Shown: positions 8,448 through 16,991 of the stretch, piece after piece
Layout of the letters: every line of letters begins with the position of its first letter
Position numbering within the stretch: position 1 is the stretch's first letter
Assembly (NCBI GenBank): GCA_018268915.1
Contig: JAFDVQ010000017.1
Location: 186,001-250,000, forward strand
Direction: 5' to 3'
DNA length: 64,000 bases
From: Acidobacteriota bacterium
GTDB lineage: Bacteria > Acidobacteriota > Terriglobia > Terriglobales > Acidobacteriaceae
The notes under the pieces: model-generated
Told to the model about the DNA's origin: nothing
Database searches by the model: none
What the model saw: only the letters and a program-made list of their open reading frames with translations
Position numbers and translations under genes: made by a program

Positions 8448-9203
8448 ATGGCAACTGCCCATAGTCCTGCCACGCCAAAGGTCCATGCAGGCGTGCAGCC
8501 GATTCGCGCCGGAAAGGGCACCAGCTTCCTCTGGCGCAAGCTCCACTCGCTCCTCGGCGTCATCCCCATCGGCGCGTTCTTCATCGAGCATCTTCTTTCC
8601 AACTTCGAAGCGCTTAAAGGGCCATCCGCTTACGGAGCGCAGGTCAAATTCCTGAATGCTCTCCCCATGGTCCGCGTGCTTGAGTGGACCTTCATCTTTC
8701 TCCCCATCGCCTACCACGCCCTCTACGGCCTCTACATCTGGTTCCGCGGCAAATCGAATGTCGTCTACTACCCCTGGGCAGGCAACTGGATGTACGTTGC
8801 CCAGCGCTGGACGGGCCTCATCGCAACCGCTTACATCATCCAGCACGTTCTGCGTCAGCGTTTCATGGGCGTCAGCCTTCCCGAGAATCCCGGAGCCGCG
8901 TTTCACAAGGTTCAGATGGAACTCGCCAACCCCATCATGCTCGCCGTTTACGTCATTGCCATGATCGCCATCTGCTGGCACTTTGCCTACGGCATCTGGC
9001 TCTTCGCTGCCAAGTGGGGCATCACCCCCGGCGACGTGGCCCGCAAGCGGTTCGGCTACATCTGTGCCGCCTTCGGCGTCGTTCTCCTCTTCGTGGGACT
9101 GGCAAGCATCTGGGCCTTCATCCGCCCAGAAGCAAAGAACGCCCCCGAAATCGCCCCCGTCGCAATCGTTCAAGTCGAAACCGGAGGGAGCATGGGCCTT
9201 TAG
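8448..9203 (+). CDS. sdhC: Succinate dehydrogenase cytochrome b558 subunit SdhC
   Basis: A 251-residue membrane anchor with about five transmembrane helices, as in the single-anchor b558-type SdhC of Bacillus and Acidobacteria. Histidines in the helices (in LHSLLGV, IEHLLS, IAYHALYG, YIIQHVLR and CWHFAYGIW) are candidate heme ligands. The protein binds the SdhAB heterodimer to the cytoplasmic membrane and passes electrons to quinone. It is the first gene of the sdh cluster. A perfect inverted repeat (CATGGGCC/GGCCCATG, 9191-9210) straddles its stop codon and may separate it from downstream genes or stabilise its mRNA. Confidence 0.92.
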   Translation: MATAHSPATPKVHAGVQPIRAGKGTSFLWRKLHSLLGVIPIGAFFIEHLLSNFEALKGPSAYGAQVKFLNALPMVRVLEWTFIFLPIAYHALYGLYIWFRGKSNVVYYPWAGNWMYVAQRWTGLIATAYIIQHVLRQRFMGVSLPENPGAAFHKVQMELANPIMLAVYVIAMIAICWHFAYGIWLFAAKWGITPGDVARKRFGYICAAFGVVLLFVGLASIWAFIRPEAKNAPEIAPVAIVQVETGGSMGL

Positions 9204-9210
9204 GCCCATG
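9191..9210. repeat. Perfect inverted repeat over the sdhC stop codon
   Basis: CATGGGCC and GGCCCATG are separated by TTTA, and the TAG stop lies inside the hairpin. No U-run follows, so it is more likely an mRNA-stability or attenuating hairpin than a full terminator. Confidence 0.6.
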
Positions 9211-9267
9211 ACAATCTGGCCACAACAAATCCGGGCTTTAGCCACGGAGAAAAGCACCAGACCTGAC

Positions 9268-9747
9268 ATGCCCGAAACCGCAACCACCAACGCCCGCATC
9301 GACTACAAGATATTCCAGGGCATCATCCCTGAGATGGCCACCGGAATGGCTGCCATCACCCACGCGCTGCGCAAATCGGGCATCGAACCCGAAATCCTCG
9401 AACTCCTGAAAATCCGCGCTTCGCAGATCAACGGCTGTGCGTTCTGCGTTCAATACCACCTCAACGATGCCCGCAAGTTGAACATTCCCACAGCCAAGCT
9501 CGACCTCCTCGCAGCCTGGCGGGAAGCCGGCATCTACACCGATCGCGAAGTCGCCGCTCTCGCATGGACAGAGCAAGTCACACTTCTGGCCCAGCACCAC
9601 ATCGACGACGAAGCCTATTCTGGCGTCTCGGCGCATTTCTCGGAACGCGAAGTCGCATTGCTAACCACGGCCATCGGCCAGATCAACTTTTGGAACCGGG
9701 TAGCGGCACCGCTTCGTTTCACGCCGCCAATACCCGCTGGTTCCTAG
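9268..9747 (+). CDS. AhpD-like carboxymuconolactone decarboxylase family protein
   Basis: A 159-residue all-helical protein with the CMD-family redox motif CAFC (Cys57, Cys60) followed by His64, as in AhpD-type peroxidase partners. The sequence around it, KIRASQINGCAFC, is characteristic. Such proteins act as alkylhydroperoxidase-like thiol enzymes. The frame is open far upstream into sdhC. The ATG at 9268 gives the standard family N-terminus; an ATG at 9208 inside the sdhC hairpin is the alternative. The gene lies between sdhC and sdhA and is probably cotranscribed, which is an unusual place for this family. Confidence 0.85.
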   Translation: MPETATTNARIDYKIFQGIIPEMATGMAAITHALRKSGIEPEILELLKIRASQINGCAFCVQYHLNDARKLNIPTAKLDLLAAWREAGIYTDREVAALAWTEQVTLLAQHHIDDEAYSGVSAHFSEREVALLTTAIGQINFWNRVAAPLRFTPPIPAGS

Positions 9748-9809
9748 CTTTTTTGCTTTTACTGGCGACTGGTATTTGGTAGCCGGCCGCTGGCTTTGAA
9801 AGGACTTCA

Positions 9810-11588
9810 ATGGCAGCACCCAGAATCATCGTGGTTGGCGGAGGTCTAGCCGGGCTCGCGGCAGTCATCAAGATCGCGGAAGCCGGTGGGCACGTCGATC
9901 TCTTCTCGATCGTCCCGGTCAAGCGTTCTCACTCGGTCTGTGCGCAGGGCGGCATTAACGCCGCAAAGAACCTTAAGGGCGAAGGCGACACCACCGCGCA
10001 GCACTTCGACGACACGATCTACGGCGGCGACTTCCTAGCCAACCAGACTCCTGTGAAGGCAATGTGCGAGGCCGCTCCCGGCATCATCGATCTCCTCGAC
10101 CGCATGGGCGTTCCTTTCAATCGCACTCCAGAGGGTCTCCTCGATTTCCGCCGCTTCGGCGGCACGCTCTATCACCGCACCGCATTCGCCGGAGCCACCA
10201 CCGGCCAGCAGCTTCTCTATGCGCTCGACGAACAAGTCCGCCGTTACGAAGTCGACGGCCACGTACACAAGTACGAAGGCTGGGAATTCCTCTCCTCCAT
10301 TCTCGACTCCAAGGGCGTCTGCCGCGGCATCGTCGCAATGAACCTCCGCACCATGGAAGTTCGCGCATTCCAGGCTGAAGCCGTGATCCTCGCCACCGGC
10401 GGCAACGGCGCCATCTTCGGCAAGAGCACCAATTCCGTCGTCTGCACTGGCTCAGCGCAATCTGCGGTCTTCCAGCAGGGCGCTTACTATGCCAACGGCG
10501 AATTCATTCAGGTCCATCCGACTTCAATCCCCGGCGAAGACAAACTCCGTCTCATGTCCGAGTCGGCTCGTGGCGAAGGCGGCCGCGTCTGGGTTCCGCG
10601 CACTCCGGGCGACAAGCGTCCGTGGAAGCAAATCCCTGAAGCCGAGCGCTTCTACTTTCTCGAAGAGTGGTACCCGAAATACGGGAATCTTGTCCCGCGC
10701 GACGTCGCCACCCGCGCCATCCACAAAGTCGTCTACGAGCATGGCCTTGGCATCGACGGCCAGCCGATGGTCTATCTCGACCTCACCCACATCGATCGCG
10801 AGACGCTGAACCGCAAGCTCGAAGGCATTCTAGAAATCTACGAAAAATTCGTCGGCGACGACCCGCGCGAAGTGCCCATGAAGATCTTCCCCGGCATGCA
10901 CTACACCATGGGCGGTCTCTGGGTCGACAACAACCAGATGACGAACATCCCCGGCCTCTTCGCCGCAGGAGAATGCGAATACCAGTACCACGGCGCAAAC
11001 CGTCTCGGTGCCAACTCTCTTGTGAGCTGCATCTTCGGCGGATTCACCGCTGGCCCCATCGCTCTCAAATACGCGAAAAACGTTGCAGGAGCCGAAGGCG
11101 ATGGCGGTGCCGCTGCTGAGATCGCCCGTCAGGCCGAGATGAACGCACAGCTGCTCAAGAACGAAGGCAAGGAAAATCCTTTCAGGCTCTGGCGCGAACT
11201 CGGCGTCACCATGACCGAGCACGCCACCGTAATCCGCTACAACAAAGGCCTCAAGCAGGCCGACGAAAAAATCGTCGAGCTCCTCGACCGCTTCCAGAAC
11301 GTCAGCCTCGCCGATCGCACCCAGTGGGCCAACACCAGCTTCGCCTTCACGCGCCAGCTCTACAACATGCTTGAGCTCTCGCGTGTCATCGTTCAGGGCG
11401 CGCTTCTCCGCGATGAATCGCGCGGCGCACACTACAAGCCTGACTTTCCGGATCGCAACGACGAGAAGTTTCTAAAGACCACCAAGGCCGCATTCACCGG
11501 CGCAACCGAAGGCCCACGTTTCGAATTCGAAGACGTGGACACGCAATTCATCAAACCAAGGCCGCGCCGTTACGACGCCGCTAAATAA
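9810..11588 (+). CDS. sdhA: Succinate dehydrogenase flavoprotein subunit SdhA
   Basis: A 592-residue FAD-containing catalytic subunit. The dinucleotide-binding motif VGGGLAGLAA is near residue 10. The HSVCAQGGINA segment corresponds to the covalent-FAD/active-site region of the SdhA/FrdA family. Active-site elements VHPTSIPG, SESARGEGGRV and MHYTMGGLWVD follow, and HGANRLGANSL is near the C-terminal third. It oxidises succinate to fumarate in the citric acid cycle with SdhB and SdhC. An AAAGGACTTCA ribosome region precedes the ATG. Length matches the non-proteobacterial b558-type family. Confidence 0.95.
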   Translation: MAAPRIIVVGGGLAGLAAVIKIAEAGGHVDLFSIVPVKRSHSVCAQGGINAAKNLKGEGDTTAQHFDDTIYGGDFLANQTPVKAMCEAAPGIIDLLDRMGVPFNRTPEGLLDFRRFGGTLYHRTAFAGATTGQQLLYALDEQVRRYEVDGHVHKYEGWEFLSSILDSKGVCRGIVAMNLRTMEVRAFQAEAVILATGGNGAIFGKSTNSVVCTGSAQSAVFQQGAYYANGEFIQVHPTSIPGEDKLRLMSESARGEGGRVWVPRTPGDKRPWKQIPEAERFYFLEEWYPKYGNLVPRDVATRAIHKVVYEHGLGIDGQPMVYLDLTHIDRETLNRKLEGILEIYEKFVGDDPREVPMKIFPGMHYTMGGLWVDNNQMTNIPGLFAAGECEYQYHGANRLGANSLVSCIFGGFTAGPIALKYAKNVAGAEGDGGAAAEIARQAEMNAQLLKNEGKENPFRLWRELGVTMTEHATVIRYNKGLKQADEKIVELLDRFQNVSLADRTQWANTSFAFTRQLYNMLELSRVIVQGALLRDESRGAHYKPDFPDRNDEKFLKTTKAAFTGATEGPRFEFEDVDTQFIKPRPRRYDAAK

Positions 11589-11596
11589 CCCGATGG

Positions 11597-11652
11597 GCTA
11601 ACCTCGCAAAGCGAGGCTAACTCCGCTAACCGCGCAGAGCGCGGCTAACTCC
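11597..11652. repeat. Tandem pair of 28-base GCTAAC hairpin repeats
   Basis: Two adjacent 28-base units share the plan GCTAAC, a 5-base arm, a 3-base loop, the complementary arm, then GCTAACTCC. The arms are CTCGC/GCGAG in unit 1 and CGCGC/GCGCG in unit 2: the arms differ but pairing is kept. The pair sits between sdhA and sdhB inside the operon. A related element lies at 31168-31226. Confidence 0.8.
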
Positions 11653-11666
11653 GCGGAAAAGGACCA

Positions 11667-12413
11667 ATGGCAAAGACCGTCAAATTCGAAATCAAGCGTC
11701 AGGCCGGACCCGATTCACCGGCCGTCTGGGAAAACTTCGAGCTCGAGTGGCGTCAGGGCATGAACGTCATCTCCGCCATGATGGAGATCGCCGCCAACCC
11801 CGTCACCTCCGACGGCAAGCCCACCACGCCCATCACCTACGACTCGAACTGCCTCGAAGAGATCTGCGGCTCCTGCGCCATGCGCATCAATGGCAAAGCC
11901 CGCATGGCCTGCTCTGCGTTGGTCGACAATCTCGAGCAGCCCATCAAGGTCGAGCCCCTCTCGAAATTCCCGCTCGTCCGCGATCTCCAGGTCGACCGCT
12001 CCGTACTCTTCGAAAACCTCATGCGCGTCAAAGCCTGGGTTCCCGTCGACGGCACCTACGACCTCGGCTCCGGTCCGCGCGTCTTCCCGCAGCAGCAGGA
12101 AGCGAACTACCCGCTCTCCAACTGTATCTCCTGCACCTGCTGCATGGAAGTTTGTCCGCAGTTCAACGAGGCCACCGGCTTCGTCGGCGCTGCCACCATC
12201 GCCCAAGTCAAGCTCTTCAACAACCACCCCACCGGCAAGGTCTTCAAGGAAGAACGTCTTCGCGCTCTCGCCGGCGACGGCGGAATTCAGGAGTGCGGCT
12301 ACGCGCAGAACTGCGTAGAAGCCTGCCCCAAGCAGATCCCGCTCACCAACGCCATCTCTGACGTAGGCCGCGACGTAGTCGTCCAGAAGATCAAAGACTT
12401 CCTCCGCGGCTGA
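11667..12413 (+). CDS. sdhB: Succinate dehydrogenase iron-sulfur subunit SdhB
   Basis: A 248-residue electron-transfer subunit. The N-terminal plant-type ferredoxin domain has the [2Fe-2S] cysteines in SNCLEEICGSCAMR and, later, RMACSALV. The C-terminal bacterial ferredoxin domain has SNCISCTCCMEVCPQF and ECGYAQNCVEACPKQ for the remaining clusters. It relays electrons from the SdhA flavin to the SdhC heme and quinone. The ATG follows a GGAAAAGGACCA ribosome region. The gene is separated from sdhA by the GCTAAC repeats but is certainly part of the same operon. Confidence 0.95.
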   Translation: MAKTVKFEIKRQAGPDSPAVWENFELEWRQGMNVISAMMEIAANPVTSDGKPTTPITYDSNCLEEICGSCAMRINGKARMACSALVDNLEQPIKVEPLSKFPLVRDLQVDRSVLFENLMRVKAWVPVDGTYDLGSGPRVFPQQQEANYPLSNCISCTCCMEVCPQFNEATGFVGAATIAQVKLFNNHPTGKVFKEERLRALAGDGGIQECGYAQNCVEACPKQIPLTNAISDVGRDVVVQKIKDFLRG

Positions 12414-12424
12414 TCACCTGACTT

Positions 12425-12496
12425 TGTTGTCATCCTGAGCGCACGGGACCCCAAACGCTTTCTTCCCGGGTCCCAACGACAGGTCTTAGTCGTTGG
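12425..12496. repeat. Intergenic inverted repeats after sdhB, possible bidirectional terminator
   Basis: GGGACCC (12445-12451) pairs with GGGTCCC (12468-12474). CCAACGAC (12473-12480) pairs with GTCGTTGG (12489-12496). The right arm of the first hairpin overlaps the left arm of the second by two bases. The block begins with TGTCATCCTGAGCG-like sequence. It separates sdhB from the convergent carboxypeptidase-regulatory-like gene and could terminate both transcripts. Confidence 0.55.
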
Positions 12497-12546
12497 GGTG
12501 GAGGTTTGGGGGTGGTAAGCGAAGGATCCGCTGTTGGTCGAAGGCG

Positions 12547-13749
12547 CTATAGGTGCCCGCGATCTTTCGGGGTTCCTTCTCTCTCCGGCACCTCAATCGC
12601 CAGGCTCTCGCGGTCGCTGTCCACGTGAAGAGGTAATTCGACATAGCCGTAGCTCCGAACCGTATTTTTCGACATCCATGTCGAAGGGGTCGAGCCGGGT
12701 GGATTCGGAACCTCTTTGAAGGTGACGTCCGCAGCATAATTCACTCTGAGCAGATAGTCGCCGGTGGGCACAAATGAGAATTCAAAGCTTTCGTCCGTAT
12801 CCCTGACCTCAGCACTCCCGAGCTGACTTCGGTCGTCGGTAAACAGCAACTCGACCGAGCCATCATTCAGGGTGTGACCATCAGTCTTCGAGAGCAGGAA
12901 GCCGCGAATCGTGTGAAGCTTCGACAGTGGAAGAGAGATGTCTTCTCCCGATCGCTCTTCACCCATGCTGAGTTGAAATGCCTTCGCGTCGCGCTCGCGA
13001 ACTGCGTTGCCTGAGTAGAACGAAAACTTGGATGACGATCCGCTGGACCTGCCCCAACCCGCCTTACTGAAAGTAAGAGTTGAATTCTGCAGGCTGAGAT
13101 CCGCTTCGACGATAGCCTCTTTCAGCGGGGGAAGTCCTGTAATCCTGAAGTTCCCGCGGTCGTCCGTGACGGTGCTTCCAAAGCCCAGACCATCTCCCGC
13201 AACATTGTGAACCATGCTCCACTTGCCGTCTTTTCTCTCTTGAATTGCCACTTGAACTCCCGGAGCCGGGCTGCCGTCATCGTAGAGAATCGTCCCGCTC
13301 ACGGCCGCGGCTCTCTCCAGCGAGATATTGATGGAAGCGGACCCAGCCCCGTCGATGGTGACTGTAGGAATTCCGTCGAGGAGTCTCTTCCTCAATCCTG
13401 CGGAAGGCTCAAGCAAATCCTCATCGCCGATTCCGACGGCGGTGAGCGGTGATGTGTAACCGGCAAGCGAAGCCAGCACAAAGTAGGTTCCCGGAGCTAT
13501 CTTCGGAAAATAGAAGCTTCCGTCGAGTGTCGTCTGAACGCGGCGTGCTTCAACCTCCCTCAGTTCCGAGGTTGACTTGCCGATCGCTGCTGGGACCGGA
13601 CGAAGCACGACATACGCGAGCCTTGCGGGTGTATTGGTGTCCGCGCATGTGACATGGCCTGTTACCACGCCATTCACTGCGGGCTTCTGCGCACTCATCA
13701 CAAGACACAAGACGCCAAACGCAAACAAAAACGAGCCCGATTTCTGCAT
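12547..13749 (-). CDS. Secreted protein with carboxypeptidase-regulatory-like domains
   Basis: A 400-residue exported protein. It begins with a signal peptide (MQKSGSFLFAFGVLCL, cleavage near SAQ). A beta-sandwich domain of the carboxypeptidase-regulatory type follows (GVVTGHVTCADTNTPA, then TTLDGSFYFPKIAPGTYFV), and similar segments recur later (SGTILYDDGSPAPGVQV, DRGNFRITGLPP). Such domains are common in acidobacterial surface proteins and probably mediate adhesion or carbohydrate contact; no catalytic site is seen. I chose the ATG at 13749 because it gives a clean signal peptide; the frame is open 28 codons upstream. Confidence 0.75.
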   Translation of the reverse strand: MQKSGSFLFAFGVLCLVMSAQKPAVNGVVTGHVTCADTNTPARLAYVVLRPVPAAIGKSTSELREVEARRVQTTLDGSFYFPKIAPGTYFVLASLAGYTSPLTAVGIGDEDLLEPSAGLRKRLLDGIPTVTIDGAGSASINISLERAAAVSGTILYDDGSPAPGVQVAIQERKDGKWSMVHNVAGDGLGFGSTVTDDRGNFRITGLPPLKEAIVEADLSLQNSTLTFSKAGWGRSSGSSSKFSFYSGNAVRERDAKAFQLSMGEERSGEDISLPLSKLHTIRGFLLSKTDGHTLNDGSVELLFTDDRSQLGSAEVRDTDESFEFSFVPTGDYLLRVNYAADVTFKEVPNPPGSTPSTWMSKNTVRSYGYVELPLHVDSDRESLAIEVPEREGTPKDRGHL

Positions 13750-13903
13750 GCCGAAACTATAGCGCGCCATCATGCTGCCTTGAACTAGCGTCGACCCATC
13801 GTTTTCGCACCTGACAGCCACGACAAACCACATCAGGAGCGCAATCCCGCATCCAAGCTCCAGGTTTTGCCTCCCAAAGGCATTCCCAAGGAGAAAAGTA
13901 CAT

Positions 13904-14053
13904 ATGGCTGACCTAAAAAAATGCGCTCACCCCGCCTGTTCCTGTATGACCGACAAGAAATACTGCAGCACCCACTGTGAAAACCACAAAGACACCGCCG
14001 AGATCGCTTGCGAGTGCGGTCATCCAGGCTGCAAGGGAGAAATAGCCAAGTAA
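13904..14053 (+). CDS. Bacterial metallothionein-like protein
   Basis: A 49-residue protein with eight cysteines (7, 12, 14, 21, 25, 36, 38, 43) and four histidines, ending in the ACECGHPGCKGE signature. The KYCSTHCENH segment matches the SmtA-type bacterial metallothionein family (PF02069), which binds zinc, cadmium or copper in the cytoplasm. CCCAAGGAGAAAAG supplies a ribosome site about ten bases before the ATG. It appears monocistronic, divergent from the carboxypeptidase-regulatory-like gene. The call is from the cysteine pattern and the conserved C-terminal motif. Confidence 0.85.
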   Translation: MADLKKCAHPACSCMTDKKYCSTHCENHKDTAEIACECGHPGCKGEIAK

Positions 14054-14129
14054 GGTTGAGTTGGAGTCTGTGTGCGCCAGCGCGGATTTCGATCCGGTCG
14101 GCGCCGCAGGCCTTCTTTAGGCCTCAGCT

Positions 14130-14618
14130 TCAGGCCGGAACGGAGCGCCCTGATTCGACTGCGCCTACTTCGCGGACAGCGTCCTTCTGGCGAGCCACCT
14201 TATTCAGCGCGAACTGGAAGTAAATCACCGAACCGAGAATCGTCATCAACCAGTTCAGCTCCATGCCGATCGGCTCACGCCGGTTGTAGTGATCCAGCAA
14301 CTCCTCGCGAAGCTCGAAAATCACCACCACCCCAAGCAGCCACGAGAAGAGAAAACCATAGCCTGTAACGATCGACGCGATCGCCCAGTACAGGGAACTG
14401 GCGCGACGGTTTAGCCTGCGGATCCAGAAACAGAGATATGTGGGCCACGCAGCTGCAACCGCATAGATAGCAAAATTGCGATATGGCTCAGGAAACAGAT
14501 AGCAAACCAGAGCTTCAGCCGAAGCGATCAGCACCAGCAGAACCGCCCAGTGCACGCGCGGAGGCGCGGGAAATACTTGGCCGTTCTTCACAGCATCAGA
14601 AGCGGGGGGTTGATGCAT
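14130..14618 (-). CDS. Hypothetical membrane protein
   Basis: A 162-residue protein with about four hydrophobic helices (roughly residues 20-40, 45-62, 75-100 and 125-145). I do not recognise the family. The ATG at 14618 (MHQPPASDAV) was chosen over one 24 codons upstream, because the longer form would overlap the preceding HAD gene and adds no recognisable sequence. The gene follows the HAD hydrolase on the same strand and may be cotranscribed. Confidence 0.55.
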   Translation of the reverse strand: MHQPPASDAVKNGQVFPAPPRVHWAVLLVLIASAEALVCYLFPEPYRNFAIYAVAAAWPTYLCFWIRRLNRRASSLYWAIASIVTGYGFLFSWLLGVVVIFELREELLDHYNRREPIGMELNWLMTILGSVIYFQFALNKVARQKDAVREVGAVESGRSVPA

Positions 14619-14664
14619 ACGGTATCTTACCGCGGATTGGGAATACCCCGAACCGGGCAAGCGA

Positions 14665-15369
14665 TCAAAAAAGAACCAATAGTTTCTCAAAAGCGTCCAG
14701 TTCGATCAGCTGCTGCCCGCCCGGAGCCGTCGAAAGCTCCGCATGTTCAAGAATCCATGTGTCTTTGTGAAATAGATGCACAGCGTGGAGGCCGGCCGCC
14801 AGTGCCGGATTGATATCGCTCTTGGGACTGTTTCCGATCATCCAGCTAGTGTGCGGCTGAAGCTCGTGCCGCCTCACTACTTCCAGGTAGGCCGCTGGAT
14901 CCTTCTCGCGAACGATCTCCACAGCTGAAAAATACCCCGCAAGCCCCGATCTCCTTACCTTGTCAGCCTGTTCCGCATGATCGCCCTTGGTCATCAAAAT
15001 CAGCTTATGCCGCATGCCCAGTTCCCGAAGCGTCTCCTCGACTTGAGGCAGCAGCTCGATCTCCTGCTCGGCAATCCATCGCGCAAACCCTGCGACGCGG
15101 CCGCGTTTCTCATCATCCATCGGTGCCGGACTGAGACGCTCGAAGCAGGTCACGAGCGAGCGCGTAAAGCTGGGCAGCCCATAGCCGTGAGCGAGTATCG
15201 TCTCTCGCTCGACCGCATTCAGAGCCTGTCGCACTTCGGCCGGCGAGTATTCGTGGTGATTCAGGTAGCTGATAAACGCGGCGATCGCGCGCTCGAAGTA
15301 GATGTTGTTCTCCCACAGCGTGTCGTCCGCGTCGATTAGCAGCGTCTGGCCGGCGGGGAACTGGGACAT
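14665..15369 (-). CDS. HAD-family hydrolase
   Basis: A 234-residue haloacid dehalogenase-superfamily protein. Motif I is LLIDADDTLWENN with the DxD pair. Motif II is LILMTKGD. The C-terminal acidic motif is MIGNSPKSDINPAL. The alpha-helical cap lies between motifs I and II. Family members are phosphatases of small metabolites; the substrate is not evident. Unlike the HAD protein at 4925, all catalytic residues are standard. It lies upstream of a small membrane protein on the same strand. Confidence 0.85.
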   Translation of the reverse strand: MSQFPAGQTLLIDADDTLWENNIYFERAIAAFISYLNHHEYSPAEVRQALNAVERETILAHGYGLPSFTRSLVTCFERLSPAPMDDEKRGRVAGFARWIAEQEIELLPQVEETLRELGMRHKLILMTKGDHAEQADKVRRSGLAGYFSAVEIVREKDPAAYLEVVRRHELQPHTSWMIGNSPKSDINPALAAGLHAVHLFHKDTWILEHAELSTAPGGQQLIELDAFEKLLVLF

Positions 15370-15405
15370 GACTTCATGGTATCCGTTCGCCGCTCGCCCT
15401 TCGCC

Positions 15406-15909
15406 CTATCTGGGAGCCGGAAGCGTGTAGTCGAATTTCCAGGAGTGTTTGCCGTTCGCAATCGCAATGGTCATGTTGCCCGCAATGCCGGAGAGATCGC
15501 CCGTGCCCGATCCCGGCACTACCTTCACGATCAGGTCGAACTTGTTCTCTTCCATTGTCCCGAAGTGCTGTAGCGCGAACGACCCGTTCCGGCCGTTTAG
15601 CTCGCCCGTCACTTGTTCAATGGCGACATATCCAGCTGTTCCCGTAGCCGGGTTGCCGGCTCCCAGCATCTCGCCTTTGCTGGTTGCCTCCAGGTTGCCA
15701 TAAAACTGTTTGTCCAGCCCGAACCGGCCAATTCCCGTGCCGTTAACGGCTTCATCAGCGGCAAGAGGAGAGTTTTTAACTTCGAACGTTCCTTCAGCAT
15801 GCAGGGACATCATCGCGTCCTTGGCAGTGGATTTGTCGTTTGTGGCCTTTGCGGGCAGAAAAAGACACGCGCCCAGGCAGAACTGGGAGAGGACAAGGAT
15901 TCGACGCAA
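15406..15909 (-). CDS. Secreted DUF3224-family protein (TTG start)
   Basis: A 167-residue protein with an N-terminal signal peptide (hydrophobic to about residue 20). The mature part has hallmarks of DUF3224: EGTFEVKNSPL, GRFGLDKQFYGNLEATSKGEML, GYVAIEQVTGELNGRNGSF, and VVPGSGTGDLSGIAG. The fold is a lipocalin-like beta-barrel of unknown role. The start is TTG, justified by GGAGG about five bases upstream. Most DUF3224 proteins I know lack a signal peptide, so export is a mild oddity. Confidence 0.8.
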   Translation of the reverse strand: MRRILVLSQFCLGACLFLPAKATNDKSTAKDAMMSLHAEGTFEVKNSPLAADEAVNGTGIGRFGLDKQFYGNLEATSKGEMLGAGNPATGTAGYVAIEQVTGELNGRNGSFALQHFGTMEENKFDLIVKVVPGSGTGDLSGIAGNMTIAIANGKHSWKFDYTLPAPR

Positions 15910-15982
15910 ATCAGCCTCCGCGGTTATTGAGAAATTTTAGCGGAGGCCCTGATCGGTACGGACAGCTTTGTTGCCAGCCGAA

Positions 15983-16768
15983 TTATTCGTCCAGTTTGAA
16001 GATTTTGATCTGCACCAGCTTCGATATCGTCAGGTCTTTGAGTCCGCGATCCTGCATGTGGTGCACAAATTCCGGAGTGATGTGGAAGATCCGGATCTGG
16101 ATCAGCTCATCCAGTGTCGGCTTGAACCCGAGGTCCCGAATCTGCTTCACCTCTTCGGCATTTACTCCCTGAACCTTCAAAGCGATCAGTTTGTCCGCAT
16201 CGGGTTGCTCGTATCCCATCGAAACAAATCCCTGCGCGTATGCCGGATCGATCTTGAAGATCCGCAGCGCAATCAGGTTGTCGGTCGTCACATGCTTGAT
16301 GTTGGCCTGTTGCAGCGATCGCGCAAAGTCGCTTGTGACGTCGAGCAATGCATACGCCTGCAGCTTCTGCGAGTCGTAGCCCGTGAAGCCAAGCTTACCC
16401 ATCCGTTCGACGAAGGTCGGGTCGGGAGTAAAGAGCGCCTCTCCAAAAAGATCATGGTCGTGCACCGTGCCCGTGCATGTAAAAGTGCCGGCTTCTGCTT
16501 TGAGCGTGGCAGTAAGGTGCCCGCCGTCGTTGGCCAGATCGGGAAGAGAGACCCCCGAGAATCCTCTCATCGAATCCATGCTGAAATTCGAGCCGCAATT
16601 ACGTCCGTCCTGACAATCGCCATGCTCAAAGATGTGCAGGCTTAGCTTGCTTCCGTCCGTGCTCGGACTGATGTCGCACTTGGCGTGAAGCGGTTCAAAC
16701 GACTGCGCCGGGAGCGTGACTGCGGCCGCTGCGAGCGCAAAAACAAGCGTGGAAGAGAATAGTCGCAT
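15983..16768 (-). CDS. Secreted protein with five 29-residue repeats shared with the BlaR1-like sensor
   Basis: A 261-residue exported protein: a signal peptide (MRLFSSTLVFALAAAAV, cleavage near PAQS), then an N-terminal domain with three cysteines (residues about 20-110). Five tandem repeats of 28-29 residues fill positions 116-258. Each repeat follows the plan ITPEF-V-x3-M-x3-G-L-x2-L-T-x2-K-L-V-Q-I-K-I-F. The same repeat forms the C-terminus of the M56 metallopeptidase encoded just upstream on this strand. The ATG at 16768 follows a good GAGGAG site, which decides the start over one ten codons earlier. Function is unknown; ligand or partner for the sensor is inference. Confidence 0.75.
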   Translation of the reverse strand: MRLFSSTLVFALAAAAVTLPAQSFEPLHAKCDISPSTDGSKLSLHIFEHGDCQDGRNCGSNFSMDSMRGFSGVSLPDLANDGGHLTATLKAEAGTFTCTGTVHDHDLFGEALFTPDPTFVERMGKLGFTGYDSQKLQAYALLDVTSDFARSLQQANIKHVTTDNLIALRIFKIDPAYAQGFVSMGYEQPDADKLIALKVQGVNAEEVKQIRDLGFKPTLDELIQIRIFHITPEFVHHMQDRGLKDLTISKLVQIKIFKLDE

Positions 16769-16806
16769 CAGATCACTCCTCAATAGAACTAGTTTCATAA
16801 ATCGTG

Positions 16807-16876
16807 TTTTGAAAGGGCACGGCTTCAGCCGTGCCGCAAGAGTCCCGATGAACTTTGGGCTTTAGCCCCTGAGGGA
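16807..16876. repeat. Hairpin repeat family R1, copy A
   Basis: A roughly 70-base element begins TTTTGAAAGGGCACGG and ends CCCTGAGGGA. The first half forms the hairpin GGCACGGC/GCCGTGCC, and the second half contains GGGCTTTAGCCC. It lies between the secreted repeat protein and the M56 sensor. Matching copies lie at 24698-24769 and 31965-32035, all in the same orientation. Confidence 0.85.
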
Positions 16877-16991
16877 TGTTCCTCGTCTGCTTCAGGCCAT
16901 TAATGAGACCAGTTGTAGTTAAAACGCGAAGCTTTCCTGTGCCGCAGAAAGCGGCCGATTTGACAACTCAGAGAAGGAACACGGCTATCGA

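Noticed and set aside
8262..9299. A 345-codon open frame on the minus strand
   Set aside because: It lies entirely opposite rdgB, sdhC and the AhpD-like gene and is low-complexity Asp/Gly/Glu-rich, an effect of codon bias.
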